This document shows positions 25,813 through 34,329 of a DNA stretch of 64,000 nt, piece after piece; the first letter of the stretch is position 1; each line of letters starts with the position of its first letter. This DNA comes from Sulfitobacter sp. CW3 (GTDB lineage Bacteria; Pseudomonadota; Alphaproteobacteria; Rhodobacterales; Rhodobacteraceae), in NCBI RefSeq assembly GCF_019392245.1, contig NZ_JAHXRL010000006.1, positions 124,001 through 188,000 of the forward strand. The letters are read 5' to 3'. The position numbers and the translations under genes are program-made. The notes under the pieces are model-generated. The model saw only the letters and a list, made by a program, of their open reading frames with translations, was not told the DNA's origin and made no database searches.

Positions 25813-27375
25813 ATGCCAGACACCGATCAAAAACGCAGAACACGCAGCGGTGGGCGTGCGGGTGCCAAGACGCGGCGCGGCACATCTGTGATCGAACAGA
25901 TGCCATGGAATCCACCGATCAATATAGACCGCCCCACCGAACCGCTCACCCCCGAGGGGGTAGAGGCGATCCATGACGGTGCCATGCGCATCCTCGAAGA
26001 GATCGGGATCGAATTCCTGAACCATGAGGCGCTTGAGATATTGCGCAAAGCGGGCTGTACGGTGAACGGTGAAAACGTCCGTATGGGGCGTGATTTCGTG
26101 ATGGAATGGATCGGCAAAGCGCCGTCGCAATTCACCATCACACCGCGCAACCCCGACCGCCAGATCACCATGGGCGGCAAACATTTGCTGTTCGGCAACG
26201 TGTCATCGCCGCCAAACTACTGGGACATGTCGATTGGCACCAAGGTCCCCGGGACCCGCGCCATGTGTCAGGATTTGCTGAAGCTGACGCAGTATTTCAA
26301 CTGTATCCACTTCGCGGGCGGCTATCCGGTGGAACCCGTCGATATCCATGCCTCTGTCCGCCATTTGGATGTGCTTTACGACAAGCTGACGCTGACCGAC
26401 AAAGTCATGCATGCCTATAGTCTGGGCAAGGAACGTGTCGAAGACGTGATGGAGATGGTGCGCATCGCGGGCGGTTTGACCCACGAAGAATTCGACGCCA
26501 CCCCGCGTATGTATACCAACATCAATTCGACCTCGCCGCTTAAACACGACATTCCGATGTTGGACGGCTGGATGCGGCTGGCGCGGCGCGGGCAGGGGTT
26601 GGTCGTGACACCCTTTACGCTGGCCGGTGCGATGGCACCCGTGACAATGGCAGGTGCCGTGGCGCAATCGCTGGCCGAGGCACTGTGCGCCGTGGTTTTG
26701 GCGCAGATCATCAACCCCGGTGCGCCATGCGCGATCGGCACGTTCACATCGAATGTGGATATGAAAACCGGCGCGCCCGCCTTTGGGACGCCTGAATATA
26801 TGCGCGCGACCCAGATGACCGGACAATTGTGCCGCTTCTATAACCTGCCGATGCGATCATCAGGCGTCTGTGCGGCCAATGTGCCTGACGGCCAAGCGAT
26901 GTGGGAAACCTCCAACAGCCTGTGGGCCGCCGTGCAATCGGGCACCAACATGGTCTATCACGCGGCTGGCTGGCTCGAGGGCGGGCTAATCGCATCGCCA
27001 GAGAAGTTCATCATGGATTGCGAGGTTCTTCAGCAAATACAACGCTATATGGATCCGGCGATTTGCGCGACGGGGCCGGACGAAGTTGCCTTGGACGCGA
27101 TTAAATCTGTCGGCAATCAGGGGCATTTCTTTGGCATTCAACATACCCAAGACCGCTATACCGACGCGTTCTATCAACCGTTTCTAAGTGATTGGAAAAA
27201 CTACGAAGGATGGGAGGCCGCAGGTGCCGTTTGGACGCCCGAGCGCGCGCACATCATGTTCAAAGAGATCGTCGCCAATTTTGAAGCGCCACCAATGGAC
27301 AGTGCCATTCACGACGAACTTGCTGATTTTGTCGCCCGTCGCAAAGCCGAAGGTGGGGCACCGACGGATTTCTGA
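25813..27375 (+). CDS. Trimethylamine methyltransferase (MttB) superfamily protein, non-pyrrolysine
   Basis: TIM-barrel methyltransferase of 520 residues from the ATG at 25813, which follows a textbook AGGAGG. The earlier ATG at 25777 is rejected. The N-terminus is basic (RRTRSGGRAGAKTRR). It is homologous to MttB and to the glycine-betaine-type MtgB enzymes that pass a methyl group to a corrinoid protein. The frame has no internal TAG, so unlike archaeal MttB it carries no pyrrolysine. The substrate is probably a quaternary amine or related compound, but no corrinoid protein or activator gene is nearby. Roseobacters carry many such paralogues. Confidence 0.88.
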   Translation: MPDTDQKRRTRSGGRAGAKTRRGTSVIEQMPWNPPINIDRPTEPLTPEGVEAIHDGAMRILEEIGIEFLNHEALEILRKAGCTVNGENVRMGRDFVMEWIGKAPSQFTITPRNPDRQITMGGKHLLFGNVSSPPNYWDMSIGTKVPGTRAMCQDLLKLTQYFNCIHFAGGYPVEPVDIHASVRHLDVLYDKLTLTDKVMHAYSLGKERVEDVMEMVRIAGGLTHEEFDATPRMYTNINSTSPLKHDIPMLDGWMRLARRGQGLVVTPFTLAGAMAPVTMAGAVAQSLAEALCAVVLAQIINPGAPCAIGTFTSNVDMKTGAPAFGTPEYMRATQMTGQLCRFYNLPMRSSGVCAANVPDGQAMWETSNSLWAAVQSGTNMVYHAAGWLEGGLIASPEKFIMDCEVLQQIQRYMDPAICATGPDEVALDAIKSVGNQGHFFGIQHTQDRYTDAFYQPFLSDWKNYEGWEAAGAVWTPERAHIMFKEIVANFEAPPMDSAIHDELADFVARRKAEGGAPTDF

Positions 27376-27520
27376 ATTCCCTATCTGGCGCGGTTTCGTC
27401 GAAATTTATCGCTAATTGCAATGTATTTGGAAGGGCGCGGGGCATGTGTAATGGGACCGGTTTTTGCCAAATATTAATGGTCTTTTCCGATGGTCCTTTT
27501 GATCAATCGGAAGGGTTCAG

Positions 27521-28108
27521 ATGCACGGACTTATTAATCGCAGTGTCCAGAATTATGTCTGTGACACGTTTGGGCACGACGTCTGGGGCCAGGTGACCGG
27601 CAGCGCTGATTTGGGTTTTACCGAAATCGAGGCGATGATGACCTATGAGGATGATGTAACGACACGCCTTATTGATGCGTTGTCGCTGGTCACGGGACGG
27701 CCAAGGGACGACCTGCTGGAAGACATCGGTACCTATCTTGTCTCGACCCCGAAACTGGAAGGGGTGCGGCGTCTGCTCCGGTTTGGCGGTGTCACCTTCG
27801 AGGAGTTCTTGCTGTCTTTGGATGATCTGCCCGATCGGGCAAGGCTGGCGGTCGCTGACCTCGATCTGCCGGAACTGGAAATGGATGAACGCGCCAGCGG
27901 GTGTTTTGAACTGCACTGCCGCAGCGCGGTGTCTGGGTTCGGCTTTGTCTTCGTGGGTATGCTGCGTGTGATTGCAGATGATTATGGCGCGTTGGTTTTG
28001 CTGGATCACGAGACGGGCAAAAACGGCATCGAAAAGGTATTCATCACACTGGTAGACAAGGATTTTGCCCAAGGGCGGCAGTTTGACCTTGGGGCGCGTG
28101 TCGGATGA
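27521..28108 (+). CDS. H-NOX (HNOB) family protein lacking the heme-ligand residues
   Basis: Protein of 195 residues with the H-NOX start MHGLINRSVQNYVCDTFG and the fold segments LLEDIGTYLV and LRFGGVTFEEFLLSLDDL. Aligned to the Thermoanaerobacter H-NOX, the heme-ligating His falls on Pro104 (LDDLPDRARL). The heme-propionate motif YxSxR reads CRSAV (residues 133-137), so Tyr and Arg are both lost while Ser is kept. It is therefore unlikely to bind heme in the usual way. GGAAGGG precedes the ATG. Its stop overlaps the start of the GGDEF gene (ATGA), so it is presumably a regulatory partner. Confidence 0.85.
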   Translation: MHGLINRSVQNYVCDTFGHDVWGQVTGSADLGFTEIEAMMTYEDDVTTRLIDALSLVTGRPRDDLLEDIGTYLVSTPKLEGVRRLLRFGGVTFEEFLLSLDDLPDRARLAVADLDLPELEMDERASGCFELHCRSAVSGFGFVFVGMLRVIADDYGALVLLDHETGKNGIEKVFITLVDKDFAQGRQFDLGARVG

Positions 28109-29187
28109 ATAATGCGCAGATGAACGCGATGATGGACGTGCTGTGCCCCATGCATGTGTTGGTCGAAAAAGACGGTACGATCAGCCACGCCGGGCCGACC
28201 GTGCAAAAAATCTGCCCGCCTGACAGTTTGGTCGGGTACAGCTTTTTTGAACGGTTTGCGGTCAAACGTCCCAAGGGTATCCGCAACATCGAGGGGCTTA
28301 GGAAAAGGGCGGGCAGCAAGCTGCATATCTCGTTGCTGGACGAGCCGGACAGCGATCTTAAGGCCGTGTTGGTGCCCTACGACGCCGATAACGGCAAAGT
28401 GGTGATCAACCTGTCTTTTGGGATTTCGATCCTTGATGGCGTTCGAACCTATGCGCTGAGCAACGCGGATTTTGCAGCGACCGACCTTGCCATTGAAATG
28501 CTGTATCTGATCGAGGCGAAGTCCGCCGCGATGGACGCGTCACGCCAACTGAACCTGCGTCTGCAAGGGGCGAAAATTGCAGCCGAAGAACAGGCGTTTA
28601 CCGACACGCTGACGGGTCTAAAAAACCGGCGCGCATTGGATCACGTGCTTGCGCGCCTTGTCAGCACAGGGGCCAGTTTCGCCGTCATGCAAATTGATCT
28701 GGATTTCTTTAAGGCCGTCAATGACACATATGGCCATGCCGCCGGGGATCATGTTTTGCAAGCCGTCGCGCAAATCATGGTCGAGGAAACAAGAAACGCC
28801 GACACCGTCGCCAGAGTAGGCGGGGATGAATTTACGTTGATCTTGCCCAATGTCGCGTCAGAACAGATGCTTTTGTCTATTGGGGACCGAGTTATTGAGC
28901 GGCTTCAGAAGCCGATAAACTTTCAGGGCAACGCCTGCAATGTTTCCGCAAGTATCGGTACTGTCTGGGTTAAAGAAGGCCACATGATGAATGCCAAAGA
29001 CATTCTATCAGACGCCGATATGGCCCTGTACCAATCGAAAAATTCCGGTCGCTCGTGCCAAACGCTCTTCGAAGACACGGATCAAAATGCGGATAGTGAC
29101 GCCCAATCCACCTGGGAGGTTTCAAATCCTAAACCGACACCCATCCGGCTACGATCGGCCAGGCGCGTCAACTTCGATTCGTTCTAG
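28105..29187 (+). CDS. HNOBA-like/GGDEF diguanylate cyclase
   Basis: Protein of 360 residues. The N-terminal region of about 150 residues resembles the H-NOX-associated PAS-like (HNOBA) domain (VLCPMHVLVEKDGTISHAGPTVQKICP). A short helical linker (SRQLNLRLQGAKIAAEEQAF) leads to a complete GGDEF domain. The active site is RVGGDEF, with an RNAD inhibitory site five residues before it, so it should make c-di-GMP with product inhibition. A polar tail of about 40 residues follows. Coupled by ATGA overlap to the H-NOX-like gene. Its 3' end overlaps the convergent FAD protein gene by 39 bases. Confidence 0.9.
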   Translation: MNNAQMNAMMDVLCPMHVLVEKDGTISHAGPTVQKICPPDSLVGYSFFERFAVKRPKGIRNIEGLRKRAGSKLHISLLDEPDSDLKAVLVPYDADNGKVVINLSFGISILDGVRTYALSNADFAATDLAIEMLYLIEAKSAAMDASRQLNLRLQGAKIAAEEQAFTDTLTGLKNRRALDHVLARLVSTGASFAVMQIDLDFFKAVNDTYGHAAGDHVLQAVAQIMVEETRNADTVARVGGDEFTLILPNVASEQMLLSIGDRVIERLQKPINFQGNACNVSASIGTVWVKEGHMMNAKDILSDADMALYQSKNSGRSCQTLFEDTDQNADSDAQSTWEVSNPKPTPIRLRSARRVNFDSF

Positions 29188-30750
29188 AATATCCTTTGAT
29201 ACGACGCGGCCAAGTTCGTCGCAGTTGGGCAGGCCCTGAGAAAACGGGTGCAGTTGCAAAACCTGCGGCATCGACAGGCAATAAACGGCCCCCGTGGTCT
29301 GGGTAGACAGGTCAAGCTTGAACGGTTCGGTCAGATCATCTTTGGTGTCGGCCAACCGGCTGACCAAATTTGGAAACGGCAGTTCAGATAGCACAGCCGC
29401 TGCCTGCCCACGCGCGTCTATCAAGGCTTCGAATTCGATCTCGCCATCAATCGTCTTGACCACGACACCGCCCGCTGCGTTGTTTTTGAATGATGAATCC
29501 GCGCCGGTCGGGATAATTTGTAGCACTCCGGCATCGTATAATGCCAACACGCGCCGGACCGAGATATGGGGGATCGCAGCGTAACAATCCCCAAAGACCG
29601 GCATCAGTTTTTCGTTAAAGGTTTTCCAACCCTCGTCGCTTAGATGCTCTTGGATCATCTCGAAATTCTCGTGCCCGCGCAAAAGGGCATAGCGGTGGTG
29701 TTGTGTTTCTTTATCCTCTTTGGATTTGATCGCGGCAGTCAAGGTTTCACGCAAAGCGCGCAGTCCGCCGACGGTTTCACGATGTCTGAAATAGGCTTCG
29801 GAAAATCCGTCAATCGATTGCGCATCGGGGCCCAGACTTTCCATATACTCAGGTGCCGCGTCGTTCAGTTCGGACAGAAGCAATGCGAAAACCCGTTCAA
29901 GCAGCCCGTCCGTGCCTTTGTCCATTTCGGCTGAAATCGCCTCGGGGTTTACGTGTTTCAGCCTTTCGTAGGGGTAGGGATAGTAAAAGTCAGGTTCGGG
30001 CATGATACCCTTATGCGACACCATTGTGATGGACAGCGCTTCCCGCTCCGGGTTGCTGATCCAGCTGACTTTCCCACCTTCTTCGATGAATGTGCCGTGT
30101 TCTTTGCCCAACGCTACGATCACATCAATCGCCGACAAGGATGACCCCAGCACCCCGATCTGACCCGCAGGCAGGTCGGTAATATTCGTATAAGGCCAAG
30201 GTGACACCAGATCGGCCTGCCCAAGTTTGGGCGAAGCGGGCCAGTCATGCCCCGTCGCCAATACCACCTGGTCGAACGGAAAAGATGACCGCCCATCCGG
30301 TGTCAAAACGTCGACCTGGATGGTGCTTTCTGTTGGAATAACATCGATTACGTTGTGGTTCGGCAAAATGCGCAGGATGTGGCCGGCGTTTCGACCCGCT
30401 TCACACAACTGATTAAACTCCGACTTCATATATTCGCCAAGCAGGACGCGTGGATAGAAATCGCGTGCGTCGATGTCTTCACGCGCAATATTCCACGCGT
30501 TTAGAAATGCGTCGTCCTGATCATGCAGCCACGACACAAGCGGCTGGGTAATCGACGGAATTTCCCGACTAAAGGCGTTACAATACATGTAATCCGCGTT
30601 CATTCCCGCGCGGTATGGAATGCCACAGCCGATCTGATCGGTGGCGTCAAAGATGGTTAATTCGATGGGAACGTCGCCATGCAGCAGACCTTTGGCGGTG
30701 TAGATCGCCATTGGCCCCGCGCCAACGATTGCGATCTTTTGCGTAACACT
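29149..30750 (-). CDS. FAD/NAD(P)-binding protein (NAD_binding_9 type)
   Basis: Large cytoplasmic flavoprotein of 533 residues. The N-terminal Rossmann motif is IAIVGAGPMAIYTAKGLL and a second nucleotide motif is IGVLGSSLSAIDVIVALG. The pattern CGIPYRAGMNADYMYCNAFSREIPSI is typical of FAD-NAD(P)-binding proteins of the HlyX/NAD_binding_9 group. The start is placed at ATG 30750 (MSVTQKIAI), close before the Rossmann strand and with GGACGG upstream. The extension to 30825 is not supported. Reaction unknown; possibly hydroxylation of a peptide or siderophore-like compound, but nothing nearby supports this. Confidence 0.8.
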   Translation of the reverse strand, partial: SVTQKIAIVGAGPMAIYTAKGLLHGDVPIELTIFDATDQIGCGIPYRAGMNADYMYCNAFSREIPSITQPLVSWLHDQDDAFLNAWNIAREDIDARDFYPRVLLGEYMKSEFNQLCEAGRNAGHILRILPNHNVIDVIPTESTIQVDVLTPDGRSSFPFDQVVLATGHDWPASPKLGQADLVSPWPYTNITDLPAGQIGVLGSSLSAIDVIVALGKEHGTFIEEGGKVSWISNPEREALSITMVSHKGIMPEPDFYYPYPYERLKHVNPEAISAEMDKGTDGLLERVFALLLSELNDAAPEYMESLGPDAQSIDGFSEAYFRHRETVGGLRALRETLTAAIKSKEDKETQHHRYALLRGHENFEMIQEHLSDEGWKTFNEKLMPVFGDCYAAIPHISVRRVLALYDAGVLQIIPTGADSSFKNNAAGGVVVKTIDGEIEFEALIDARGQAAAVLSELPFPNLVSRLADTKDDLTEPFKLDLSTQTTGAVYCLSMPQVLQLHPFSQGLPNCDELGRVVSKDILERIEVDAPGRS

Positions 30751-31130
30751 CATGTTTGAACCGTCCACATTATGCGCCTTCATTTGGTGAGGTGCATCCG
30801 TGCCCACCCCCGACGTTGAAACCATCTGTGTGGATCAAGACAACCGCACAGCCTGTTAAGCATAGTAGCGGTCTGCCCATGCCGCTCCTCAGCTGTCGTA
30901 AAACAATTCAGGCCGCAAAAAGTTCCGCAAGGTGCATGCAATCGAGCCAGGAAAATCATTCGCTAACAGGCGGGGCCGCGACCAACCGGAAACGGGAAAT
31001 GCGCACGTCTCACGGGGCCGATGCCCCGTCGATTGCGCCCATTTCAGGGGTGGCTTGACCGAATTTCAAAACAGTTAGAAGCTGTAAAGGGGGGCTATTT
31101 CACGGAAATTTTAGGATGAAAGGAAAATTA
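30751..31130. other. Divergent intergenic region
   Basis: About 380 bases between the FAD protein and a lipoprotein gene. The only frame in it (30756-31058) has odd composition, rich in Pro, Ser and His, and no ribosome site, so I treat it as non-coding. The last 60 bases are A/T-richer and probably hold the lipoprotein promoter. Confidence 0.5.
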
Positions 31131-32144
31131 ATGTTTTTTGAACATGTGAAGAAACTTAACAAAACCTTTATTATGCTGGGTGTTTCCGCAGCAACTTTAT
31201 TGGCTGGATGCGGTGATGTGCAAAGCGTTAATACGCTTGACGGAATGACGTCCAGCACCGGTTTTGATGGCATCTATCGAAAGCCGGTGAATTTGAACTA
31301 TCCAAGCCAGACACGGTTCCTTGTGTCCAACGGTTTGCTTCCGGTCAACGGCCCGGGGGATACCTGCCTTGCCAGCGGCCATCGTCCAGCCAGCGGTTTT
31401 TTATGTTTCAGTCCTACAGGCAGGACGGAAGTGTCGGTCCGGTCGTTTGCCTTTAGCGGGGATGCTAATACGCTGAAAGCGATCCGCGATGCGCTGACGA
31501 AATTGCAGGTGGATATTGTTCAGCTCGCGTTGACGGATGCCACGACCAAAGAGGACGCGACACCGCAAGAGAAGGCCGACGTTGAGAAAAAAGCGAAAGC
31601 CATCAAGACGCAGGTTGAGCTGGTTGATAGCAAGCTTAGGGCCAATAACTTCTTTATTTTCCGGTGGGGCGGCAAGGATAAGTTTGGCGGCGACGGCTCT
31701 CTTGGGTCAACATTGTCGGGCAGCGCGGCAGCAGAGAGCGAAGAATCCGGGCGTGTGATTGTGGGTGGCCTGACGGTCGCAAATCTGCGTATCGGGCTGA
31801 GTGATGCGCCTGATTTACTTAGGCAATATCCCAAGTCTGCCAAAATCGCGACCTACACCTTGGGGGCAGAGCATCTGCTGTATTTCTCGGGACTTAAGTT
31901 TAGTGCGGCGCTGCAAGCAAAACTGGACGGTAGCGTTGATGACCTGAAGAAGCTGTCGCCCGAGACAAAGGCAGTGCTAAGCGCATATGCATCTTTGGGG
32001 CGGGCTTATGAGACCGAGGGCGCGTTCTCAGCCACCAGCGTGGAGAGTTTGCCATTGGCTGAATATAACCAAAAATACGGCAAGCAGCATGTCTTTTATT
32101 CAACAATGACTGATGTGGAGACGCTGATTAAATCGATCGAGTGA
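31131..32144 (+). CDS. Predicted lipoprotein of unknown function
   Basis: Protein of about 337 residues with a lipoprotein signal peptide (KTFIMLGVSAATLLAGC, lipobox LAGC), so it is probably anchored in the outer or inner membrane. The ATG at 31131 has AAAGGA seven bases upstream; an ATG at 31116 is the alternative. The mature part has a helical Lys/Asp-rich region (about 120-170: TPQEKADVEKKAKAIKTQVELVDSKLRANN), a Gly/Ser linker and a second globular part. Only two further Cys (CLASGHRPASGFLC) could form a disulfide. No recognised domain and no co-oriented neighbours. Orphan gene. Confidence 0.75.
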   Translation: MFFEHVKKLNKTFIMLGVSAATLLAGCGDVQSVNTLDGMTSSTGFDGIYRKPVNLNYPSQTRFLVSNGLLPVNGPGDTCLASGHRPASGFLCFSPTGRTEVSVRSFAFSGDANTLKAIRDALTKLQVDIVQLALTDATTKEDATPQEKADVEKKAKAIKTQVELVDSKLRANNFFIFRWGGKDKFGGDGSLGSTLSGSAAAESEESGRVIVGGLTVANLRIGLSDAPDLLRQYPKSAKIATYTLGAEHLLYFSGLKFSAALQAKLDGSVDDLKKLSPETKAVLSAYASLGRAYETEGAFSATSVESLPLAEYNQKYGKQHVFYSTMTDVETLIKSIE

Positions 32145-32373
32145 ACGGCCTGCGCATCTGGGTTGCCTGCATATCGATACTGTGGTGCGCATCAAAACCA
32201 ATTGCGCATCTCGTTTACAAAGACCCGCCGGGATATCGAAACGGCCGCTCACCTGGCGAGATTTCGTGTTGAACGAGGTGAGCAAGCCGCGCAGGCACAA
32301 GGTTTCCCACGTCATGAAAACCGTGGGACACCTGAACGTAAGGTGTCAGTAAACAGATACTTCGGAAGACAAG

Positions 32374-32448
32374 TGGCAGCCCGTAGGGGAGTCGAACCCC
32401 TCTTTTCAGGTTGAAAACCTGACGTCCTAACCGATAGACGAACGGGCC
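32374..32448 (-). tRNA. tRNA-Glu (anticodon TTC)
   Basis: Read on the minus strand, the acceptor stem ggcccgt / acgggct closes with one G-U pair. The D-arm follows, then the anticodon arm tcagg-ttttcaa-cctga with anticodon TTC, the T-arm ggggttcgactcccc and discriminator G with encoded CCA. Length 75 including CCA. The four arms fold without mismatch apart from the G-U pair. Confidence 0.96.
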
Positions 32449-32524
32449 ACTTAGCTTGTGAGCGGTTCATTAGGCAATCGCGCGAAAGGGCGCAAGTGGA
32501 AATTACCCCTAATGTGAAAAAGTT

Positions 32525-34270
32525 TTACGCAGGGGCTGCATCTTCCAGTCGAAGTTGCACTGTTTGCCGTCCGCGCCAGCTATTGATGTCGAGCCGACCA
32601 GCCAAATGAAACCGTGCGCCGCCGTGGTTTTCAAGGGCCGGGCCAAGCGGTCCGTCAAATGCACCAAAGGCGATGGCGTCGAGTTTCGTGCCAGCACCGC
32701 CGCCATCGCCAAAACTGATTTTCAGATGGCTTTCACCGACGCGCTTGGCAAAGCGAATCTGCATATCCGCGAAAACATAACGCGGGGCAGGGGCACCGGC
32801 ACCAAAAGGGCCCGCCTGTTCGACTTGTTCGGCCAATTCGACCGTGGCAGCGGCGGGCATCAGCATGCCGTCCAGGCGCAGATCGGCGGCACCGGCCAGA
32901 TGGGCACCCTGTTTCTCCAGCAGTTCGGCCAATCGCGCCATGGCGGCGTCCAGCTTGTCTTCGGCGACGGTCAGGCCAGCGGCCATCTTGTGGCCACCGC
33001 CCTTGATCAGCAACCCTTCGGCCGCGAGCCGTTGGATTGGCGCGCCTAAATCGATGCCGGATACGGATCGCCCTGATCCCTTGCCAATGCCGTCTTCGAA
33101 CCCGATCACGATTGACGGACGGTTTGATGCTTCCTTGAGGCGCGAGGCGACGATGCCCACCACGCCGGGATGCCAGCCCGCACCCGATGCCCAGACCAGC
33201 GGGGCGTCAAAGCCGCGCGCCTCGGCCTGATCCAGCGCCACAGCGCGGACAGCGTTTTCGACATCGCGACGTTCCGTGTTGAGCGTATCAAGCCGTTCGG
33301 CCAAGGCGGCGGCCTCGTGAGGGTCATTGGTGGACAACAGGCGCGCGCCCAGATCGGCCTGCCCGATGCGCCCGCCCGCATTGATGCGCGGCCCCAGCAG
33401 AAATCCCAGATGATAAGAGGCAGGGGCCGTGTCCATCCGCGCGATGTCAGCAAGTGCAGCCAAGCCGACGCGGTCGCGCCGTGCCATCACCCGTAGCCCT
33501 TGGCGTACAAAGGCCCGGTTCACACCGATCAACGGTGCCACATCCGCGACGGTGGCAAGGGCGACCAAATCCAGCAGGGCCATCAGATCGGGGCCTTTGG
33601 TGCCCGCCTCGCGCAATTGGCGGCCAGCCTCTACCAGCATCAAGAACACCACACCAGCGGCGCACAGATGGGCCAGCGCGCCGTCCTCGTCCTGCCTGTT
33701 CGGGTTCACGACCGCGACAGCATCCGGCAGGGTTTCAGCGCCAAGGTGGTGATCCAGCACGATCACATCCGCGCCCACAGCGGCAGCAATCGGCCCGTGT
33801 GACAGCGTCCCACAGTCGACACAGATGATCAGATCATGCTTGGCGGCCAGTGCGGCCATCGCCTCGTCATTGGGGCCGTACCCTTCGTCGATGCGGTCGG
33901 GGACGTATAGCGTCGCCTGACAGCCCATGTCCCGCAGCCAGACCAGCAGCAGGGCGGCGGAACTGCCGCCATCCACGTCATAATCAGCAAATACAGCTAT
34001 GCGCTGGCGGGCTTTGACGGCGGCCAGAAACCGCGTGGCGGCTTTTTCCATGTCACGCAAGCTGCGCGGGTCGGGTAGCAAGTCGCGCAATGAGGGGGAA
34101 AGAAACTGCTCGGCCTCGTCGGCGCTTACGCCGCGGCGGGCCAGCACCTGACACACGGCTTGGGGCAGTTCGGTTTGCTGCAACAGCACCTGCGTGGCAC
34201 GCTCGACCTCGACCCCGGGGCCGACCCATTTGCGCCCGGTCAGGGACGCATCAACACCTAAAAAGCTCAT
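32525..34270 (-). CDS. recJ: Single-stranded-DNA-specific exonuclease RecJ
   Basis: 5'-3' ssDNA exonuclease of the RecFOR and mismatch repair pathways. The DHH-family phosphoesterase motifs are present: ADYDVDGGSS (residues 95-104), VDCGT and VLDHH (171-175). The DHHA1 domain follows with SGRSVSGIDLG and GGGHKMAAG, and a C-terminal OB-like domain ends INSWRGRQTVQLRLEDAAP. Length 581 is normal for alphaproteobacteria. It is 59 bases downstream of glpX on the same strand. Confidence 0.96.
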   Translation of the reverse strand: MSFLGVDASLTGRKWVGPGVEVERATQVLLQQTELPQAVCQVLARRGVSADEAEQFLSPSLRDLLPDPRSLRDMEKAATRFLAAVKARQRIAVFADYDVDGGSSAALLLVWLRDMGCQATLYVPDRIDEGYGPNDEAMAALAAKHDLIICVDCGTLSHGPIAAAVGADVIVLDHHLGAETLPDAVAVVNPNRQDEDGALAHLCAAGVVFLMLVEAGRQLREAGTKGPDLMALLDLVALATVADVAPLIGVNRAFVRQGLRVMARRDRVGLAALADIARMDTAPASYHLGFLLGPRINAGGRIGQADLGARLLSTNDPHEAAALAERLDTLNTERRDVENAVRAVALDQAEARGFDAPLVWASGAGWHPGVVGIVASRLKEASNRPSIVIGFEDGIGKGSGRSVSGIDLGAPIQRLAAEGLLIKGGGHKMAAGLTVAEDKLDAAMARLAELLEKQGAHLAGAADLRLDGMLMPAAATVELAEQVEQAGPFGAGAPAPRYVFADMQIRFAKRVGESHLKISFGDGGGAGTKLDAIAFGAFDGPLGPALENHGGARFHLAGRLDINSWRGRQTVQLRLEDAAPA

Positions 34271-34329
34271 GCGTCCCTCGTTCTTGTTATGTTGGGTAAG
34301 TCATCCAGTGATCTACGCGCCTGTCCTGT

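Noticed and set aside
25813..27375. Pyrrolysine-dependent trimethylamine methyltransferase
   Set aside because: There is no in-frame TAG anywhere in the 520 codons and no pyl genes in the window, so the protein is an MttB-superfamily member without pyrrolysine.
30756..31058. 100-codon frame between the FAD protein and the lipoprotein
   Set aside because: No ribosome site, Pro/Ser/His-rich composition and no family resemblance; it overlaps the likely promoters of the flanking genes.
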